A stretch of 64,000 nucleotides of DNA from Epichloe hybrida. Lineage: Eukaryota; Ascomycota; Sordariomycetes; Hypocreales; Clavicipitaceae. Below, in pieces: positions 46,551 through 57,390 of the stretch. The position numbers were made by a program, and so were the translations under genes. The stretch is from contig JAFEKR010000002.1 of NCBI GenBank assembly GCA_019022495.1, forward strand, positions 930,001-994,000, in the 5' to 3' direction. Below the pieces are notes generated by a model. That model searched no databases, was not told the origin of the DNA, and was given only the letters and a program-made list of their open reading frames with translations. Position 1 is the stretch's first letter. Each line of letters opens with the position of its first letter.

Positions 46551-47305
46551 ATGGTACGTTCGACCACCACGCCCCCCCTAAAAAAAACGGAAAAAAATAA
46601 AAACACCCCATAGTATGCACCGTGCTAACATCCCAGGCTCCCCAACCGCCCTCCAAACCCCCCTCCGCACGCACCCTGCGCGCGCAAAGAGTAACCGGCC
46701 AAATCCACCCGCTGCTGCCCTCCAAAATCTTCCGCTCAGACGCCCACGTCACCGACGACTTCCTCTCCACCAAGCGCGACAAGCGCCTCATCAAGCGCTC
46801 CTCCTTCGTCTCCCGAATCGCCTCGTCCGGAATCACAAAGTCCAAGCGCCGCAGACCAGGCAACAAGCTCAGCACATCGCTCGACGGCCTGGCCGACGCC
46901 CTGCCCGAGCTGCGGGACGGAGAGGGCGGCGGGGAGATCCTCGCCGGCAAGATCAAGCACAAGAGCCTGAGGAGCAAGAGGGGCGCGCTGAAGAGGAAAG
47001 AGCGAATCGTCAAGGGGGAGATGGAGAGGTTCGGCGTCAGCATGGCCAAATTGGCTGGTGCCGGGGGGGAGGGGACGCTGACGGGGACTACGACGTCGAT
47101 GAGCTCAGACAAAAATGCGCTTGTCGTCGGCAATAAAAGCGATGGAAAGGATAGTGAAATGACTGCCAACACTACTGAGGAGCAGGAGGAGTCTGGTTCG
47201 CAAGCCACCTCTGCGGCCCCCGCTGCCACCGCAAATCGATGGGCTGCATTACGAGGTTACATATCATCAACCATGGAGCAGAACCCGGCATTCGCGGGCA
47301 GGTAG
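46551..47305 (+). CDS. slx9: SLX9 ribosome biogenesis protein
   Basis: Nucleolar/nuclear factor of 40S maturation and export. The open frame has no ATG near its start, but an ATG at 46551 is followed at once by GTACGT, and a CTAAC branch site at 46624 and CCCAG at 46632-46636 come just before GCTCCCCAA. Exon 1 is therefore the start codon alone (46551-46553) and exon 2 is 46637-47305, giving a 224-residue protein beginning MAPQPPSKPPSARTLRAQRV. Family marks: DDFLSTKRDKRLIKRSSFVS, SGITKSKRRRPGNKLSTSL, the basic KHKSLRSKRGALKRKERIV with EMERFGVSMAKLA, and the C-terminal TANRWAALRGYISSTMEQN ending PAFAGR. It is intact and divergent from UBA4. Confidence 0.88.
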
Positions 47306-48458
47306 AAAGGAGCCAGTGGGCTCAGTCTTCCTGCATCATATCGGATTATTGAACGGAAAGCGACACCCGAGGTTCTGGTGAGAAACAATTTTCTCCTCGC
47401 TGGTTACATCCCAATGTGGTAATGGAGTTCGTGGCGTTCAAGGACGGCAAAATTTCAAGTGTCGATAGCAATGTGGTTGAATTCACCGTTTTCTGCACCT
47501 CACATGTGCATTACTGTCATGGTCAAGACTAATTAATACGCTTTTAGCGTTGTTCTTTTCGAATTTCGTTTCTTTCTCTTTTCCCCTTTATGGCAGCAAG
47601 AGCTAAGTTCCGCGATTTGTCCTGCGTCACGACGCCATTGGCATCAAAAGTCATTTTCATAGTTGCATAGACTTAACAAAATGATCACTCTGCCCAGATG
47701 AAAATTGGCCGTCTTTCAAATCTTCACAACGCCAGCGCTCTTCTTCCGAGGTATCATCAAACTGCTCGACCAGCATGCAGCGTGAGGAGACGCGGTCTAT
47801 TACTTGGAGCAAAAACCCCCCAACAAAACAAAGCAGGGAAGACAAAAAAAAGGTACACGAACAAAAGGATGCTGAATCGCTGGTATAAATGCAATGCGAC
47901 AAAGCAAGTGGAAAGGAAAAATGCTGGACGCGGCGGCGACCAGACAAAAGTGTTTGTCACAAACTCATCCGCCCTGATTGACAGGGTCTGGTCGTAGGTC
48001 GACGCGGACCGAAAACCTATTCCAGGGCCGACTTGATGCGTTTCTTGGCCCGCACTGAGAAAGTGCCAAATTCGGGATCTGGCGACTGGTAGATGACCGA
48101 GTTTTCGGAAAATTTGAGACAATGCTGTGATGGCTCTTCGTGGGTTTGGAAAGACATTGCCGGGCTTGTTTTTCGAGTTGAGGCAGATGTCTTTAACCGC
48201 TGGCATCCGAGGCCTGGTAGTTCGTTGAGACGCTGACACGTCGGAGCTTCTGGTTGGAGGTCCTGACCTGATCCTGTAATTTTCCAACTCCGTATCGCCT
48301 GCTCCGTCATAATGCTTGTGTTTGATGTGAGAGTAGACCTTGGAACGAATGGAGCGTGGCCGAACGGATCGTTTCTCCGAAATACTTCCCTTCTTTTCCA
48401 TGTCGATCTTGTGCAGCATGTCATCGAACGTGGAACAAGTGCCGTACCGCGCCGAGCT
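47306..48458. other. Intergenic region with one doubtful open frame
   Basis: An open frame on the minus strand at 48017-48466 (149 residues) ends with YQSPDPEFGTFSVRAKKRIK, which looks protein-like, and a second minus frame (47757-48419) overlaps it. It could be a small gene or a decayed fragment downstream of the Ulp1-like pseudogene. I recognise no family. The rest holds 3' UTRs. Confidence 0.35.
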
Positions 48459-49489
48459 CTACTCAATTCGCGGCGGCGTCTTGTTGGAAAAGGGGCTGGC
48501 GCTCCGCCTAAGACCGGTGATCAGCAGGCTATCACGGAGGGTGTGGTGAAGAGTACAATATCAAAAGAGGACTCACGACCGTCTCCGCTCGCCCTCCTTG
48601 CGGAGACTCTCGATTATGCGCATCATTTCTTTCCGGCCGCCGTTGCTATCGACCATTTTGCCTGCCATACTCATTGATACCTTTTCTCGAGCATTAGCAC
48701 TCAGCAGGCGTTTGACCAGTAAGTGTCGCATCAAGAGGCAGACAAAGACGCCACAGTCACTGCCATTTTCCTGCTGAGGGGAGTCATCGAGGTTTGACGA
48801 ATCGCAAGGGTCTCCCACATATCTCGCTCATTCTGCGGGCCGCGAGATTGGCCTCTGCATAGTTGGCCCCCCACGACGAGTGTCATAGAAAGGCAATACC
48901 CATCCACTATTGAAACGAGCAAATAGAGACCAATGACTTCCACCCTCAGCGACGCCACTTGCGATATCGTGTAGGAAGGAATGCGTGTGAGACCTTGGAA
49001 AAAGTCAGGAAGCGCAGAACGGACGTGGCGAATATCGGGTTCTTTCATGAGCAGAAAAGTCATACTGGGGCGTAAAAGAATTATTCGGGCCTGAGGATAG
49101 CGTGGCAACGTCTCTCGTTCCAAATATTCCTCCCAGAATGCAATATTGTTGTCCGTGAGCCAGTCATTTTTTAGTGACTTGATATCCTCCACGGTTAACA
49201 ATACATCATAGTAGCTGAGATACGCTTTCTCGGGCGACAGCTGCAGAGCAAGGCAGGCATACGAATTAGCAGGGGCGCTCTTGGCTAAATTGCAGAGCGG
49301 CAGCTTGTCACTATAGATGTTGGCGCCGGGTAGGACATGCACGTGGGCAGTCGAAGAAAAGACAGGAGTCTGGCGCGACGAGGGGAGAACAGGTGAAGGC
49401 AAAAAGAAGCTCTCGAAAATATTGCGCAAAATCATTCCCATGGCATGTGCTGACCATCCACCTGTCCTGATTCTTTCTGTCTTGGCCAT
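48459..49489 (-). pseudogene. NEDP1/NEP2-type Ulp1 (C48) cysteine protease, heavily frameshifted
   Basis: The family removes NEDD8/Rub1 or related tags. The N-terminal part is open: YLSYYDVLLTVEDIKSLKND, WLTDNNIAFWEEYLERETL, ARIILLRPSMTFLLMKEPDI. From about 49010 to 48780 the family blocks jump frames at least five times: VSHAFLP, then DIASGVAEGGSHWSL (catalytic His), then LLVSIVDG, FYD (Asp), WGANYAEANLAARRMSEICG, and NLDDSPQQENGSDCGVFVCL (catalytic Cys). After that the frame is clean through KEGERRRS, a proper intron (about 48574-48498) and the end SASPFSNKTPPRIE at 48459. All triad residues survive, but the frame does not. The true start is uncertain; 49489 is the most upstream ATG used. 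Five indels in about 230 bp means a dead gene or a badly assembled patch. Confidence 0.72.
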
Positions 49490-50272
49490 GTGTAGTGGCT
49501 GGGAATTTCACGTACCGAATCACCAAAATGGCGGGCCATACGTTGGCGGAACGGCATTTTTCTGGGCTTGATCTTGTTCTTGCTAATGACGTCTTTGTCG
49601 GTTTCTGCCCTCGGCGTCAGTTTCAACGCTGCCCGTGGATGACGAAGAGAGCGTCCGACTGGAAGAGTCGCCGGAGCTAGAACTGTTTTCGTGGCGCCTT
49701 GAACGGATGAACGGCAGGCCGTGAAAGCGTCTGCTGCTGTTATCGAAGAGAAGGGGGGGGAAAAAAGAGTCAGAAGGGAAGGGGTCCCTTTGACGATGTA
49801 TGTAGGGAAAGCGGGGCGAAGAAGTGGGATGGGAAAGAAAGCCTGGGAAGTGTGCGAAGTGGACCGCAACGTTGACGGCTGCCTCACAGGGTCACAGGGG
49901 GGCGGGAATGCATTGGAGATCAATGATCATGCCCAGGCGGCTGCATAGCTGCACGAATGGCGCCACGAATGAAACCCAAACTCCGTCTGCCTGCACACAA
50001 ACACGAATAGGGGCTGGAGGAAAGCCAACGTCGTGGACAGCGAAATGTCTTGTCGTCTCCAGGATTTTTGGTGAAGCCACGGTCACCCAAGAGTATAATT
50101 AATATTATTACAGCAACAAGCAAAGCGAGAGTGCCGAGAATGACGTCGACCCATGCGACGGGCACCATGGTTGGGTTGAATAATCCGTACATATAAGATC
50201 GAATAGCCCGCGCGGCATGACCCTGGTCTTGGAAAGTTCCCAATTGGTAGAGCCTGCATACGCTAGTGGTCA
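49490..50272. other. Intergenic region with a membrane-helix open frame
   Basis: The minus-strand frame 50276-49920 contains one strong hydrophobic segment (WVDVILGTLALLVAVIILIILLG) after YGLFNPTMVPVA. It begins right where the cupin remnant ends and may be a gene fragment or chance. No family recognised. A minus frame 49923-49432 has no domain. Confidence 0.35.
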
Positions 50273-50410
50273 TCATTCGGCAGCAAGATCCTCTTCCACC
50301 GTCAATGTTCCTGAAAGAACATAGAACAACTCCTCTGTATCCGGGTGTGTGTGGAAGATGAATTCACCGTCAACCTTGGCAACCTTGATGTAACCAGACG
50401 TTGGGACCAT
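50273..50410 (-). pseudogene. Truncated cupin-domain remnant
   Basis: 45 residues, beginning MVPTSGYIKVAKVDGEFIFH, then THPDTEELFYVLSGTLTVEE. This is the first cupin motif (H-x-H-x-(3-4)-E with the conserved GEF...HTHPDTEELFYVLSG). The second half of the barrel, with the second metal His motif, is absent, and so is any N-terminal extension. A fragment of a small single-domain cupin gene next to a repeat; cupins this short do not fold as a full barrel. Confidence 0.6.
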
Positions 50411-50825
50411 AATTCCCCAAAGGATTCAAGGCATAAGGGAATATTAACGCACAAATTAGTGGCCAGTTGGCTGTGCCTCTTTTTCTGTGCAACAGATTCT
50501 ATGTAGTGTCTTTGGCACTGATGTTGCTGCCGTTCAAAGAAGGGCGCGCCTCTCAGCCAAATCCCTGGTCACCGCAACAAACGAGTCAGCTCACACGTGC
50601 AGAAGTTGACTTATGTACCATCATTTAGGACGCATTGAGCAAAATTTTCGTGGAGTTTCTATTTAGCAATCTATGAGCTAAATATCTTGTAGTTTGATAA
50701 TCGATTTTGAGCGAATCAGTCTCTCGAATTCAATGCTCATTGCGAACTTGTTTTCGACGTAGAAAAGAGTTCTCCTTCTGAATCTGATAAGCAAGATTCA
50801 AATCGCCGACGCGCTGAGTAATGAA
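50411..50825. other. Intergenic region with a copy of a dispersed repeat
   Basis: Contains repeat copy 1 (about 50442-50493), followed by ordinary DNA that should be the 3' UTR of the 811-residue protein gene. Confidence 0.5.
50442..50493 (-). repeat. Dispersed repeat, copy 1
   Basis: About 52 bp at roughly 80 percent identity by eye to 54182-54233 in the same orientation. On the minus strand both copies read CTGTTGCAC...GACTGGCCACTAA-like text, translating to a shared ...WPL-CA end. Confidence 0.6.
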
Positions 50826-53321
50826 TCAAGCATCTGAGCCCGAGCATGCCTTGTCCCCAGTCAGCACGGCGTGATGCAGTTTGTCTAGCGCCGAAGAAGC
50901 ATGAGCATAAGAAGCGGCTCGAGCAGACATGTCCAGTTTGAACTGGTTCATTGATAGGCTTTTTCTTGCACTGTTCCTTTCAATTGACTTGATTCCATCG
51001 GAAACATGCCTATTGAAGGTTTTCGTGTTCTCCTTTGCGAGATGGATGACTGCAGAGCGCTCTCTACCAAAGCGAGACTGAATCCTTTTCACACAGTGAT
51101 TTCCAGCTTTAGTGTATGTGTCGGCAATTTTGATGATGCATTCTTTCTTCGAATCCAGACGCTGCATACAAGCCTAAGGCATGTTAGATAGATCTTGAAA
51201 TGCTGTTTAATTTTGCCATGTCTTCTTACGTACATCGACCAGCTCATGGAGCTGCTGCCGGCCATGGTCAGCAGGCTCGGTGACGTGCGTCTTGGCCTGA
51301 CCGCTGGCGATTCGACGATTGGCGTGCTCTTTTTTGAGCTCGGATAAAATTGATTGCCTCAAACCAAGATTCTCTTCTAGCCCGGCAGGAGATACAGGCC
51401 TTGAAGATTCAATTTCAAGGGCTACTGCGAAGTTGGATCCCTGATTTGATTCATGCTGAGTCGCTTCAACCACTGGTCGCTCAAGGCGTCTCGTGTAACT
51501 TGTACTTCCCCATATAACAAGCGGGGGAACTTCTGCTGGCATTGAATTGACATCATTGTCTTCAAGATGTGATAGTCGAATCGGACTTCCTTGCCCACTG
51601 ACGCTGATATGTCGACCGGGCGGCACTGCAATTAGACTGTGTTTGCCACCGTCAGACGTTTTTCTTGCGCTGGAGCGTTTACCATTTTGCCCATGTGCAC
51701 TCTTTGTTGCAACAAGATGATGCAACTGGCTCGATGATTGGATGTTGTGCTGTAGAGGAGAATGAACTTCGGCTCTCAGTGGTTTCTGAGCGGCAAATTC
51801 GTCATCTTTTTCGTTCCCGGCCTGAACCGAGGTTGTTGGTTTTTCACGTCTGATGGTTTTCTCTACGGTAGCTTCATGTGTTGTAGCGTTGTCCTTGTCT
51901 TCATTCGGGGATGCTGGGGGCGTGTGGGACGGGCTGTCTCGGGATATTTGAATGTTGGCACGAAATGAACTGGGAGACTCTATATGACGTTCTGCCTCCA
52001 GTGCGTCAGGAATATCCACGGCGTCTTCTTCTCGAGGGTCGAACGAATTGTCTGCTTGGGCTTCGAGCAAAGAATCCTTCGTGTTCTCCACTGGACACTG
52101 ACTGGGTATATTCGGCGCATCCTCGTGCATGTTATCCGTCATCTCAACAGGTGGAGACTGGCTTCCTGTCGTGGCCAAGCACTTATTAGCGCTCTTCACC
52201 GGTCTATTGCGAAGGACCCTCTCCTCGACTTCTTCATGTTTAGCAGGGGTTTCCAATGGAGGCGAACAGGGCTTGACCATTTTACACCGAGGCTTTTGAC
52301 GACTTTTTTTGAGTACGGGCTTCTTGATCATAGTTTTCACCTCTTGGGTGTCGTCATCAAATTGAAGAGGTGACTTGGGTCGCTGTTTTCGCTTCCTTTT
52401 GTGTTTATTGCCATCAACTGCGACTTCAATTTTATCCAATACGGCTCCTTCGCCATTATCAAGACGATCTGCGGCGCCGTCCAGAGAAACGAAGTGTGTC
52501 GTCAGGCTGGTATCACCTCGCCGGTGATAGGTAGTCTTATTCGTGACAGATCTGACATCATGGGTGGCTTTATCTACTGCCTGTGCAGAGTCAAAGAGTA
52601 CTGACCTATTCGGAGACTCTTTCGCAGAAGTCTTGATTGTTTTACTACTTTGAAGAGCAACGGGCTCGTTGGTGTCGACCGGGTTCAGCTGTGGGGGTGT
52701 TTGATTAATGCTGTCATCCACCTGAGCCCTGTCGACAGAATCACGGTGCGAAGAGGCGCATGTTCCTCTCGAAAAACGACTTCCAGTCATGGGAGAGCTT
52801 CGAACAACAGTGGTAGCGGTTTCAGAAAAATCGACGATGACGGGTGCCTGCTTTTTGTCTCCAAGCAATGGGTCATGTGTCAAATCTATGGGAAGGGGCA
52901 CCGTATCTGGAAGTGCATCAATTCCCGAGACAGGACTGGAAAATGCAGTGTCCACACCAAGATAGCCGTAGAAGCCTTTCGATGTGCCGCCAGATGACAC
53001 AGATGAGCTTCGTCGAGCGCCTGAGCCAGTCTCTGACCAGGAAAATCCTTTGGAAACGGTGGTTTCGGGAATCGCTTGCGTATCAGCGAGCTGGACTAGA
53101 TCGCCATCTTCGATTCCGTTTTCGAACCCATCTGAGTCAAAACTTTCATGGATGGAGTGCTCGCTAATATCACCGTGCTGGTTTTGTTGCTCTGGCAAGT
53201 TGGGCGAGGCACTGGGTCGGGTTGGCGTCGTGTCAAGCTCGCCTAGTTGAGTTGTCTGCCTTTGTTGACGTTGCCTCCTCGGCGGCGTCTTGGTCGAGCC
53301 CCAACCGGTCTTTCGTGGCAT
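50826..53321 (-). CDS. Unknown 811-residue low-complexity protein
   Basis: Exons are 53321-51234 and 51173-50826, with a 60-nt intron (GTACGT, CTAAC branch, TTAG) joining in phase. The first 650 residues are polar, rich in Ser/Pro/Asp/Lys, with basic patches (KRKRKQRPKSP, KKSRQKPRCK) that could be nuclear signals; they look disordered. The last 150 residues are helical and basic, from RQSILSELKKEHANRRIASG through LHELVDACMQRLDSKKECII to the end near SSALDKLHHAVLTGD, like a coiled oligomerisation domain. No domain I can name. The N-terminus MPRKTGWGSTKTPPRRQRQQ is basic. Candidates include a chromatin or meiotic structural protein, but this is only a guess from composition. It lies between two related direct repeats. 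Open and intact. Confidence 0.75.
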
Positions 53322-54181
53322 TATGGATGCATGTCCTGCCTAGGAATATTGGAGTACAGAAGGAGACATTCGGATTCAGACGTGACAATACATGGAAACA
53401 GCTTCCCCGAGTCTCCAAGAAGGGCAGTGTGGAACAATGCAACATAACATCGAGCTAGAAGGAGTGGTTACACTTGTTTCTACGCACAAGTAGATTTGAG
53501 AGGAAGGAGCGCGCTGCACGCCTGCAGAAAAACATCATGGTCAGGGCCATTGCATCTGACCTGTCCATGACTGGGAAGAGGAAGGAGCAATGCCCGACAA
53601 GTGGAAACTGTGTCGTGTACAGTGACAGGCTGTAGTACGGGCCAGTATGTAGGCCAGGGCTGAGTTGGGTCACCTACTTGGATACATCTTTCGGCCATTC
53701 ATGCTGCCACGTTGGCACTCGTGCTGGTATTACGTGGGGATGTGGAAGAAAGTGGAAAGGCGATCCTATCCCAGGACAAAAATTCCGAGTGACTGCTTCC
53801 ATGAGGGAAGCATGATGGAAGTGGGCGAATACTGGGTGAGCGCCGAGGCAACAGGTGGATTTTCAGGCGCACGCATTACCGCATTTCGGGGCACCGCAAC
53901 GCCGGCTGGGAGCGTCACTTATTACAGCTGGCAATGTTTAAGGGAATCAATGCGCCAACTGTTCCAACACAACGTCGCGTCTAGGAACAAATAGTGCCTC
54001 ACGACCGCTCACAATTTTCCCCATGGCCACGATTACCATTGTTACGGCGAAATACAAGCTACTAGCCTACTACAAGGCAATAAATTTGTCGACGTCCGCC
54101 TGGTCAAAAAGCAACAGGATCGGCAGAAACGTCTAACGTCCAAAAACACTGGGGCCGTCGCAAGAGAATATAAAAGGGATA
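53322..54181. other. Upstream region of the 811-residue protein gene
   Basis: Normal composition and no supported gene. The promoter of the leftward gene should be here. Confidence 0.5.
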
Positions 54182-54396
54182 ATTTACGCACAATTTAGTG
54201 GCCAGTCGGCTGCGCCGCTTTTTTCGTGCAACAGCCGCAGGCCCCACCACAAGTCCGGGATACCAGCCTGGACCCACTTGTTAGGAGCGGCTGTAACTTG
54301 TAATAAGCTTCGATGTCCTGAGTTGATCAGATCAATGTGAATCTTGCCACAGACGTGCCAGCTGCTTGGAAACCGCGTTGTGTCCTTGCTGTTCAT
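54182..54396 (-). pseudogene. Gene or transposon fragment including dispersed repeat copy 2
   Basis: A minus-strand frame of 70 residues (IDLINSGHRSLLQVTAAPNK, GIPDLWWGLRLLHEKS, ADWPLNCA then stop). Its last 17 residues match the translated repeat at 50442-50493. It appears to be the C-terminal end of an unrecognised coding sequence that exists in at least two fragments here. The sequence at 54182-54233 is repeat copy 2. Confidence 0.4.
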
Positions 54397-54536
54397 TGTT
54401 CTTCACCCGATTCAGGACTACCGTGGTCCCAAACTCCTCATCAGACTGCGCAATCGCTTGTAGCTACTGTCAAGTCGCAACACCATATTCATATTCACAA
54501 TAACAGTCTTTGGCGACTTTCGTCATCGCATCTGTC

Positions 54537-55580
54537 ATGTCGCCACAACCGCAGAAATCGGCTGCATCAGCCGCTTTGGACAAGGCGGATATTTCAACTC
54601 GGCAGCCGCTCGAAAAATCTTACCCACCAATATCCGCAATCCCCAAGACTTCGTTAGGGCGCTTGCTGCACGCGGCTGAGGATGCCATCACCAATTCAAA
54701 TCCGTCAACTGCCGACACTGTTCTCTATCTTGCGTATGGGTCCAATATGTGCGCCAAAACCTTCCTTGGCGTCAGAGGCATTCGCCCTCTGTCTCGGGTA
54801 AATGTCTTCGCGCCTAGCATTCGCCTTACCTTCGACCTGCCCGGTGTGCCCTATCGAGAGCCTTGTTTCGCAAACGTGGGATTCCGCAATGTGCCCGAAA
54901 AGAAAAGGAGCCGACGAGGCAGGTCTGTCCATCAAGATATGGAATGGGATGGCGGCCTCATTGGGGTTGTTTACGAAGTGACGCAACAAGACTATCGAAC
55001 AATCATGCGCACAGAAGGTGCCGGCTCCAGCTACAAGGAGATTGTTGTCCCTTGCTATCCTATCGGCCCCAAGGAGACATGTCCTGCCGAAGGGGCAAAG
55101 GCGTTCCATGCGAGGACATTGTATGCCGCCTATTCGTGCAACGGGAAAGATGACCCGAAGAGAAGTTTTTGGTGGCAGCGACTCTTGGACGGTCGACAGA
55201 GGCCTGATCCCAATTATGCGCAGGCTAGTTTGCGCTATCTCAATCTTTTGCGAACGGGCGGGAAGGAGCATGACTTGCCTGCAAGTTACCGCAGTTACCT
55301 TGGCTCTCTACTTCCTTATACTTCAACGCGATGGAGCCAAACAGTGGGACAGTATGTATTTATTTTTTGTTGGGCGCCACTCCTTGTTTTCTTTCTTACG
55401 ATGACCAGTCTGCTGGCCGACGAGACTGGAAAGCTGCCTCCTTGGCTGGCACGAGGTGTGGCCATGATGTTCAATTTGATGTGGATGTCATATGACATGG
55501 CTTTCAAACCCATATTTGGCGATGGAGAAAGGACGGAGGGGGATGATGTGCCTCATGAGTCATTATCTGTGGTCCATTAG
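54537..55580 (+). CDS. Gamma-glutamyl-cyclotransferase-like protein with a C-terminal membrane helix
   Basis: 347 residues from MSPQPQKSAAS; an upstream in-frame TTG at 54510 was not used. The GGCT-like (BtrG/AIG2) fold is marked by the substrate loop LYLAYGSNMCAKTF (about residues 60-74), DLPGVPYREPCFANVGF, WDGGLIGVVYEVTQQDYRTI and the catalytic acid in MRTEGAGSSYKEI (about residue 158). Family members cyclise gamma-glutamyl amines to 5-oxoproline; fungal relatives include GliK of the gliotoxin cluster, but no such cluster is present here. The C-terminus adds YVFIFCWAPLLVFFLTMTSL, a strong membrane span, then WLARGVAMMFNLMWMSYDMA, which suggests anchoring with the enzyme domain on one face. 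Intact single exon. Confidence 0.8.
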   Translation: MSPQPQKSAASAALDKADISTRQPLEKSYPPISAIPKTSLGRLLHAAEDAITNSNPSTADTVLYLAYGSNMCAKTFLGVRGIRPLSRVNVFAPSIRLTFDLPGVPYREPCFANVGFRNVPEKKRSRRGRSVHQDMEWDGGLIGVVYEVTQQDYRTIMRTEGAGSSYKEIVVPCYPIGPKETCPAEGAKAFHARTLYAAYSCNGKDDPKRSFWWQRLLDGRQRPDPNYAQASLRYLNLLRTGGKEHDLPASYRSYLGSLLPYTSTRWSQTVGQYVFIFCWAPLLVFFLTMTSLLADETGKLPPWLARGVAMMFNLMWMSYDMAFKPIFGDGERTEGDDVPHESLSVVH

Positions 55581-56099
55581 GAGCTCCTAGGAAGCACGGG
55601 TTTGGTTAGGCACGGTATTTGGGTGATTCAGTCTTGCATTTGTTGGTTCCAAAAACTTTGGTGGCGGTCTGCATGATGTTAGCCCGGCTACAGCATCTTT
55701 GTTAGATTCAAGACTAAACTGTTGCACGGGCATTGCAACCAGTCTCCCCAAGTAGCGCTTCTCGCGTCACGCGTCTGAGACGGTCTGAGACCCGTTGCTC
55801 TTGCTTCTCCACCACACCAGCTTCGCGGTTTGTTGTCGCAGTGTCACGTGATGTAACGAGAAGGGCTTGCAAAGATGCGATTGAAAAGACCCCCTAAGCT
55901 ATAATGCAAGTTAAAGATATTATTAAACCTAAGTCTAGTATAAAAAAGAGAGGTTAAAAGCATCCCTTTTATAAAGGAATGAGCATTGCACTACAATATA
56001 ATACATTTGATGTGATGTATTGTGTATTGTGTATTGTATTGTATTAACAATACGGAGTACCCGGACTTAGTCGACTAACTTGTCCTAGTGGTCTACCTA
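55581..56099. other. Transition from genic DNA to the AT-rich block
   Basis: 3' UTR of the GGCT-like gene, then from about 55900 increasingly AT-rich DNA with a tgtattgtgtattg repeat near 56017-56045. Confidence 0.5.
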
Positions 56100-57390
56100 T
56101 GTTAGGAGCGCAGAGGTCAAAGATAGGATGTTTATCAAAGCGGGTCTTTAGAGAACCTTTAGGCTATGCGAATAATAAAGAGGCTAGCTAGCTATAAGAT
56201 AGCTATATGCTTATAAAGTAAGGTATTTATTAAAGACTATATATATTATTAGTGCTAGGTTAGAGATTAAAACCTTTATATACTTACCTCTAGCTAGTAT
56301 TTATCTAGTAGTAACTATAATAGTCTTAGCTATTACTTTATTTATAACCTTTTAGTATAAGCTATAATAAATTAATCTCTCTTAACCTTTTTAAGAATAT
56401 AAACTATTAGCTAGATTATTATATAGCTAATACTCTAAAGATTTATAAGAAATATATTAGTACCTTATAATAATAAAGCTATAGATAATTAGAAAGATAA
56501 AGAACCCCTATAATCTAGAACTATAGATAATAATAAGGTATAATAAACGCTACTTAATCCTAATTTAGGTAAAGGTATAAATAATATAACTAAAGAAAAA
56601 AGGGTATTATAATAATACTATAAGGTTATATAAGCTAAGCTATATTACCTTTAAAGAAAATAAGAGGTCTTATAAATAAAGGTATAAATTAAAGAGCTTA
56701 AGGTAAATCTAGGATTAGCTAGACCTTAAACTAGACTTATAATTACCCCTAAAATATTAGCTATAATTTTACTTATAGTCTATAGTAACTTAGTAGTAAT
56801 TATATAGTAAGGTAGTCTTATTAAAATATAAATAAAAATACCTATATATAAAGGGGAAATATATAAAAGCCTATAGAATTTCTTAGTAAACTTAGATATA
56901 TTATTTAAATTAGATTACTATACCTTTAAGGATAATATAACTAAGGTAATATATATAGGTAACTACCTAGCTAGTAATGTAAAGTAATAGTAAATATATT
57001 ATATAGCTATAAATAAGTATATAAATTATTTATTAATTACCTAGGTAAATTTTCTAATATAACTAAAAACTAAAATAATAAATATAAGTATAAGATACTT
57101 AAAAGTAATAAGGTTATTACTAAATCTTAAGTAAAAAAAAAACTAATTATTTTAATCCTTTATATAAGCCTAGGAAAAGGTAAAAGCTAAGTTACCTAAA
57201 GAAATCCTTATATATCTAAGAATTATAATCTTTTTAAATAGCCTAAATAACGCTATAAGGAAGTAAATAATTAGTTAAGAGATTTTAATAACTTAAAGCT
57301 AACTATAAGGCTAGGGTAAGAAAGTAAAGGTTATAATAGGTTTAGGCTAAAATAATAAAAAAAGTTAGGACTCTAAAAGAAAGAGGTAAT
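56100..57390 (+). repeat. Detached 1.29-kb 5' segment of the gypsy element (copy A)
   Basis: Starts TGTTAGGAGCGCAGAGGTC and runs parallel to 57391-58705 along its whole length. It then stops exactly where copy B starts with TGTCAGGAGCGCAGAGGTC. The copies differ mainly by C/T and G/A changes, and copy B has an extra duplication of about 24 bp near 58040. TG at both starts suggests an LTR 5' end. Confidence 0.8.

Noticed and set aside
51600..53250. Several plus-strand open frames of 60-130 residues
   Set aside because: They are antisense shadows of the 811-residue coding frame.
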